Source of the DNA: Scatomorpha sp964535405
Lineage (GTDB): Bacteria > Bacillota > Clostridia > Oscillospirales > Oscillospiraceae
Direction of reading: 5' to 3'
Assembly (NCBI GenBank): GCA_964535405.1
Contig: CAZHUG010000020.1
Coordinates: 1-34,170 of the forward strand
DNA length: 34,170 bases
Shown in pieces: positions 30,624 through 34,170 of the stretch (within the stretch, counting starts at the first letter, position 1; each line of letters starts with the position of its first letter). The notes under the pieces were generated by a model. The model was given only the letters and a program-made list of their open reading frames with translations. It ran no database searches and was not told the DNA's origin. The translations under genes and the position numbers were made by a program.

Positions 30624-31766
30624 TTATTTGGAGTTAAATATTCTAAATATACTATCAAACGGATCCTCTTCCGCAGCTGTGGCAGGTTGTGGAGTTGCCG
30701 GTGTAGTCGGGGCAGGTGTTGCTGCCTGCTGTGCGGCAGCTGAATACAGTCCCTCGGTGGTGGCAGGCTTAGTCTGCACTGCCGCCGAGGCGGTATCGTC
30801 CTTCGCCCTGCCGTCCTCAAAGCCGGTAGCTATAACAGTCACACGAATCTCATCATCAAGGCTATTGTCGAAGGTGGCACCGAAGATAATATTTGCATCG
30901 GGATGTGCCGCCTCCTGTACAAGGTTTGCCGCCGCTTCAACGTCCTCAAGGCCCATATCCTCAGAGCCCGTGACATTTATCAGCACACCGTGTGCGCCGT
31001 TTATGGAGGTTTCCATTAAGGGGCTTGCCACTGCCATCTTGGCAGCTTCCTCAGCCTTACCCTTCCCAACGGCATGTCCCACGCCCATATGAGCAAAGCC
31101 GGCATCCTTCATAATGGTGGTGACGTCGGCAAAGTCGAGGTTAATGAAGCCGGTGTTCTTTATAAGATCGGATATGCTGGTAACTGCCTGGCGCAGAACA
31201 TCATCAGCAATCTCAAACGCGTTCGCAAGAGTGACCTTCTGGTCGGTTGCATACTTAAGACGGTCGTTCGGAATTATGAGCAAAGAGTCAACCTTGCCGA
31301 GCAAGGAATTAATTCCTGTCATCGCTTGATCCATGCGGCGCTTACCCTCAAACTTAAAGGGCTTGGTGACAACGCCGACAGTAAGGGTGCCGTTCTCACG
31401 TGCAACCTCAGCCACGATGGGGGCTGCGCCCGTGCCGGTGCCGCCGCCCATACCGGCGGTTATGAACACCATATCAGCATCTTCAAGGCTCTTGGCTATA
31501 TCATTACGGCTCTCCTCGGCACTCTTCTTGCCAACATCGGGGTCAGATCCGGCACCCTGACCATGAGTCAGCTTCTCGCCTATCTGGATCTTTGAGTCGG
31601 CATTTGAGACCGCAAGCGCCTGCTTGTCCGTATTAATGGAAATAAACTCAACGCCCTGTGAGCCGGATTTTACCATGCGGTTTACAACGTTGTTTCCTGC
31701 TCCGCCTACGCCAACAACTTTTAGCGTAACAACATTTTCTGGGCCTGATTCGGATTTATAAGACAT
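30624..31766 (-). CDS. ftsZ: Cell division protein FtsZ
   Basis: FtsZ (380 residues from this start) is the tubulin-like GTPase that forms the division ring. Seen are VVGVGGAGNNVVNRM (17-31), the tubulin signature GGGTGTGAAP (107-116), the FINLDFADVTTIM region with the T7-loop acids, and a Pro/Ala/Thr-rich linker after about residue 320. The tail ends EEDPFDSIFRIFNSK, lacking the canonical basic FtsZ tail motif. I start at 31766, where GGGAGG lies eight bases upstream; a promoter whose -10 covers the earlier in-frame ATG (31847) makes the longer form with a basic 36-residue extension unlikely. Confidence 0.96.
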   Translation of the reverse strand: MSYKSESGPENVVTLKVVGVGGAGNNVVNRMVKSGSQGVEFISINTDKQALAVSNADSKIQIGEKLTHGQGAGSDPDVGKKSAEESRNDIAKSLEDADMVFITAGMGGGTGTGAAPIVAEVARENGTLTVGVVTKPFKFEGKRRMDQAMTGINSLLGKVDSLLIIPNDRLKYATDQKVTLANAFEIADDVLRQAVTSISDLIKNTGFINLDFADVTTIMKDAGFAHMGVGHAVGKGKAEEAAKMAVASPLMETSINGAHGVLINVTGSEDMGLEDVEAAANLVQEAAHPDANIIFGATFDNSLDDEIRVTVIATGFEDGRAKDDTASAAVQTKPATTEGLYSAAAQQAATPAPTTPATPQPATAAEEDPFDSIFRIFNSK

Positions 31767-31845
31767 ATTGGCTGCCTCCCTGTTATCTTTTGAAGATCCT
31801 GCCGGAGTTTTACCGGGGACTTTTTTATTATTTTTTCTTCTACTC

Positions 31846-31874
31846 ATATTATCTCTTTTCCCATCTTCGGTCAA
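31846..31874 (-). promoter_or_regulatory. Sigma-A promoter of ftsZ
   Basis: On the minus strand, TTGACC (31869-31874), a 17-bp spacer and TAATAT (31846-31851) lie between ftsQ and ftsZ, giving a leader of about 70 bases. It would allow ftsZ to be expressed apart from the upstream cluster. Confidence 0.6.
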
Positions 31875-31906
31875 CTATTTTTTGTTTCCAAATTGTAAAT
31901 AGCCGT

Positions 31907-32665
31907 TTATCCAGGGCTGAAGACTGTTTTGTTATCATCACTTGAGAGATCAAGTGTGCCCTGATCGCCTAAAGTAAGCTGTGAAACGGCAGAGAGCAGC
32001 TTTCCAAACTTATACTCCGTATCCACGTTTCCGCCCAGGCGGACATTAAAGCGTCCCAAATAAGTAAATGTTGCATCCGCAGGCTCGGTGAGGTCAACTT
32101 TAGTCACATCTGACTGAAGGCCGCGCTCCTGAATCTGGTCAAGAATTGCGGCAAGGTATTCGATCTTAGACGTATCGCCATCCGGCGGTAGGATTATATT
32201 TCCAATCTCTGGTGCTTCGGCTGTGATGCCCTTTATCTCAATAATCGAGGACAACTCCGCCGCCGCGGCCTGCTTGAGCACTTTGCCGTTTCTGTCAATC
32301 ACCCAATTTTGCGTGCCGTCAGACACGTAGGCAATCGCCTGACTTTCCGTAACTGTGATTATGACGCGGTTAGGCAGATAGCGCGTAACAGATGCAGTCT
32401 CAACATACGGCAGTCGTGAAAACAGGCGGCTGATAACCGTAAATCGATTTATAAAAAAAAGGTTGTCACCCTCGTCAATACCGGAGGCATGCTGAACCTC
32501 ATCTGTCGTGTAGTATGCGGCGCCCTCGACCTCAATCCGCGAAACGCGGAAAAATATGCTCATCCCGAAGACGAGGGCGGCGCATATGGCTATGAATGTC
32601 AGCGGCCCGTACAGGGCCCCTCTTCTTCTAGTTTTTCGCGGCTTTGACCGCCGGGTCTGTGCCAT
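31907..32665 (-). CDS. ftsQ: Cell division protein FtsQ/DivIB
   Basis: A 252-residue bitopic division protein. A very basic cytoplasmic tail (TRRSKPRKTRRR) is followed by a membrane span (about 18-38) and the POTRA domain (about 40-107), with VSRIEVEGAAYYTTDEVQ, FFINRFTVISRLFSRLPYVETASVTR and LPNRVIITVTE. The beta domain then extends to the C-terminus. FtsQ links early Z-ring assembly to septal wall synthesis through FtsB and FtsL. The ATG at 32665 has AGGAGA; an upstream in-frame start at 32767 would overlap murA and add no family sequence. Confidence 0.92.
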   Translation of the reverse strand: MAQTRRSKPRKTRRRGALYGPLTFIAICAALVFGMSIFFRVSRIEVEGAAYYTTDEVQHASGIDEGDNLFFINRFTVISRLFSRLPYVETASVTRYLPNRVIITVTESQAIAYVSDGTQNWVIDRNGKVLKQAAAAELSSIIEIKGITAEAPEIGNIILPPDGDTSKIEYLAAILDQIQERGLQSDVTKVDLTEPADATFTYLGRFNVRLGGNVDTEYKFGKLLSAVSQLTLGDQGTLDLSSDDNKTVFSPG

Positions 32666-32693
32666 ATCTATTCTCCTTAGTATACACAGCTTT

Positions 32694-33950
32694 TTAGCTC
32701 TCGCTGAGAGATATGTCGCCTCCAAGCTCACAGATACGCATATCAAGGCACTCATATCCGCGCTCAACGTGCCCGGGATCGAATATCTCCGTCGTGCCGT
32801 TGGCTGCGAGTCCGGCGATTATAAGCGCCGCACCGCCTCTTAAATCGGTTGCGACTGCCGGAGCTCCGTGAAGTTCAGGGACTCCAGTGACAACAGCCAC
32901 CCGCCCCTCGGTATGTATTTTCGCTCCGAGCCTGTTTAGCTCCTCTGTGAAACGAAAACGGTTTTGAAAAACATTTTCCACAAAAACTGATGTGCCGGCG
33001 GCTTTTATGCAGGCAGCCAGCATAAGCGGCTGTGCATCTGTTGGAAACGCAGGGTACGGTCCCGTTATAACCGGCTTCGGTGCATGCAAGCGTCCCGTGG
33101 AAATCAGCCTCGCGGAGTGAGACGTAGTGATTATATCACATCCGCACTCAGAAAGCGAGTTTAAAACGGTTGAAAAATACCTAGGTTCAACTCCGCGCAG
33201 CTCAATATCACCACCGCATAGTGCCGTCGCAGATAAGAGTGTTGAAGCGACAATTCTATCGGTCATTATCCTATGTCCTACCCGCCCGACCGGTCGGAAG
33301 CCCTTTACGACCACAGTCGGCGTTCCCGCGCCCCAAACATCAGCGCCCATCAAACGAAGAAAGGCCTGCAGTTCCTCAATTTCCGGCTCTCTTGCGGCAT
33401 TTGTTATAACCGTCTCGCCCTTTGCTGCGCACGCGGCGAGCATAGCGTTCTCGGTTGCGCCCACACTGGGCATTGGAAAGACAATGTTCGTGCCCACAAG
33501 CTCATCAGCCCGGCAGATAATCTCCCCGCCCTTTTCCCTTATCTCCGCACCCAGCTCACGCAGAGCCATCAGATGCAGGTCGATAGGTCTCGGTCCCAGC
33601 TCGCAGCCCCCCGGAAGCGATATTCTTGCCTCGCCACAGCGCGCAAGCAGTGCTCCCAAAAAAATTACACTCGAACGCAGCTCGCGCATAAGCTCGTGTG
33701 GTATCTCAGCGCGACATAGACCTGATGAGTCAATGCTCACAGCATCTCCATCCCGTGACACCGAGCAACCGAGACAGCGCAATATCCGTAGTGTTGCATT
33801 TACGTCGCGAAGCTGAGGCACGTTTAGAAGCTCAGTTTCGCAGGGCGCAAGTATCGATGCTGCCATTATAGGCAGTACAGCATTTTTTGCTCCCTGGACA
33901 GTTACACTGCCCTCGAGCCTTTTTCCGCCGTTTATATGCCAAACGCTCAT
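32694..33950 (-). CDS. murA: UDP-GlcNAc 1-carboxyvinyltransferase MurA
   Basis: MurA (418 residues) adds enolpyruvate to UDP-GlcNAc, the first committed step of peptidoglycan synthesis. K22-N23 in VQGAKNAVLP, the catalytic Cys C116 in SLPGGCELGPRPIDLHL (the Cys targeted by fosfomycin in other species), R121 and the Asp in AFPTDAQPLM are all present. The Cys is intact, so no intrinsic Cys-to-Asp fosfomycin-insensitive form is indicated. The start at 33950 is supported by GGGGGAG; an in-frame ATG at 33977 precedes it. It lies between murG and ftsQ, as usual in clostridial division clusters. Confidence 0.96.
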   Translation of the reverse strand: MSVWHINGGKRLEGSVTVQGAKNAVLPIMAASILAPCETELLNVPQLRDVNATLRILRCLGCSVSRDGDAVSIDSSGLCRAEIPHELMRELRSSVIFLGALLARCGEARISLPGGCELGPRPIDLHLMALRELGAEIREKGGEIICRADELVGTNIVFPMPSVGATENAMLAACAAKGETVITNAAREPEIEELQAFLRLMGADVWGAGTPTVVVKGFRPVGRVGHRIMTDRIVASTLLSATALCGGDIELRGVEPRYFSTVLNSLSECGCDIITTSHSARLISTGRLHAPKPVITGPYPAFPTDAQPLMLAACIKAAGTSVFVENVFQNRFRFTEELNRLGAKIHTEGRVAVVTGVPELHGAPAVATDLRGGAALIIAGLAANGTTEIFDPGHVERGYECLDMRICELGGDISLSES

Positions 33951-33955
33951 TAATT

Positions 33956-33996
33956 CTCCCCCAGATTGCAAATTCACGCCATTCTATGCGGGGGAG
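33956..33996 (-). promoter_or_regulatory. Inverted repeat covering the murA ribosome-binding site
   Basis: On the minus strand CTCCCCC (33990-33996) is complementary to GGGGGAG (33956-33962), which is the ribosome-binding site of murA. The two are 27 bases apart, so a 7-bp stem could hide the site. Confidence 0.4.
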
Positions 33997-34012
33997 TCCC
34001 TTTTTGCTATTA

Positions 34013-34170
34013 TCAGCCCATTGCCAGCTCAAGGACAATCTCGGCTATACGCTCTGTCGCGTCCGTTACGCCCAGTGCTCTCATGCTAGTACTCATCTCG
34101 TCCAGGCGCTCCTGTTTATGCAGAAGCTCCGAAACAATGCCAAGCAGTGAATCCGCCGTAAATTCGCTCT
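34013..34170 (-). CDS. murG: MurG C-terminus (partial)
   Basis: A minus-strand frame enters from the window edge and ends at the TGA at 34013-34015. The 52 visible residues read through LLGIVSELLHKQERLDEM, MRALGVTDATERIAE and IVLELAMG, which matches the last helices of MurG, the glycosyltransferase that makes lipid II from lipid I and UDP-GlcNAc. The murG-murA-ftsQ-ftsZ order supports this. The catalytic part lies outside the window. Confidence 0.72.
   Translation of the reverse strand, partial: SEFTADSLLGIVSELLHKQERLDEMSTSMRALGVTDATERIAEIVLELAMG

Noticed and set aside
31074..31595. Plus-strand open frame of 173 codons opposite ftsZ
   Set aside because: Antisense shadow of the GTPase domain, no recognisable domain or start signal.
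33127..33816. Plus-strand open frame of 229 codons opposite murA
   Set aside because: Antisense shadow of a conserved enzyme gene; low-complexity Ser/Pro-rich translation typical of such shadows.
1..34170. CRISPR array, insertion sequence, tRNA or rRNA, defence island
   Set aside because: I saw no regularly spaced repeats, transposase, cloverleaf sequence, rRNA segment or nuclease/defence gene cluster on either strand.

Overview
The window looks like chromosomal DNA of a spore-forming Clostridia bacterium, most likely Oscillospirales/Oscillospiraceae. I infer this from a SigH-type sigma factor, SpoIIM and SpoIID homologues, a murG-murA-ftsQ-ftsZ division cluster, the order spoIID-queA-tgt-yajC, an archaeal/yeast-type aspartate-semialdehyde dehydrogenase, and many strong GGAGG ribosome-binding sites. 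It is housekeeping-rich. I see no insertion sequence, prophage, CRISPR array, rRNA or tRNA. One run of ten N (3614-3623) marks an assembly gap inside a gene.

Layout. 1-1477 (minus): two-component system, with the kinase cut by the window edge. 1590-3288 (minus): a NIF3-family protein, tRNA methyltransferase TrmK and a DUF1858 redox-disulfide protein. 3401-4357 (minus): a CxxC zinc-ribbon protein (interrupted by the Ns) and SigH. 4486-8984 (minus): ruvB-ruvA-ruvC, a HAD protein, a XerD-like recombinase and SpoIIM. 9301-14122 (minus): a TIGR04086-type membrane protein, yajC, tgt, queA and a secreted SpoIID/LytB protein. 14338-17119 (plus): asd-dapA-dapB, the start of lysine/diaminopimelate synthesis. 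17237-20439 (plus): NfeD plus SPFH membrane proteins, a eukaryotic-type hexokinase and a FlK-like thioesterase. 20499-24709 (minus): focA-folD-fhs, then a tetrahydrofolate riboswitch controlling folT. 24834-27319 (minus): panB, a metal-dependent cyclase-family hydrolase and panE, divergent from a FadR-type regulator (27594-28316, plus). 28370-30486 (minus): a Cys-rich small membrane protein and a two-subunit aconitase X. 30624-34170 (minus): ftsZ, ftsQ, murA and the end of murG.

The most coherent functional unit is the one-carbon module. A formate channel would admit formate, Fhs would load it on tetrahydrofolate, FolD would interconvert the methenyl and methylene forms, and the folate transporter gene is gated by a folate-sensing riboswitch with an intrinsic terminator. 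The panB-cyclase-panE operon with a divergent GntR regulator, and the AcnX pair next to it, are the parts whose substrates are not explained by the sequence. I found no convincing wholly new system. The best leads are those two enzyme sets, the hexokinase, and several mRNA hairpins that overlap ribosome-binding sites.
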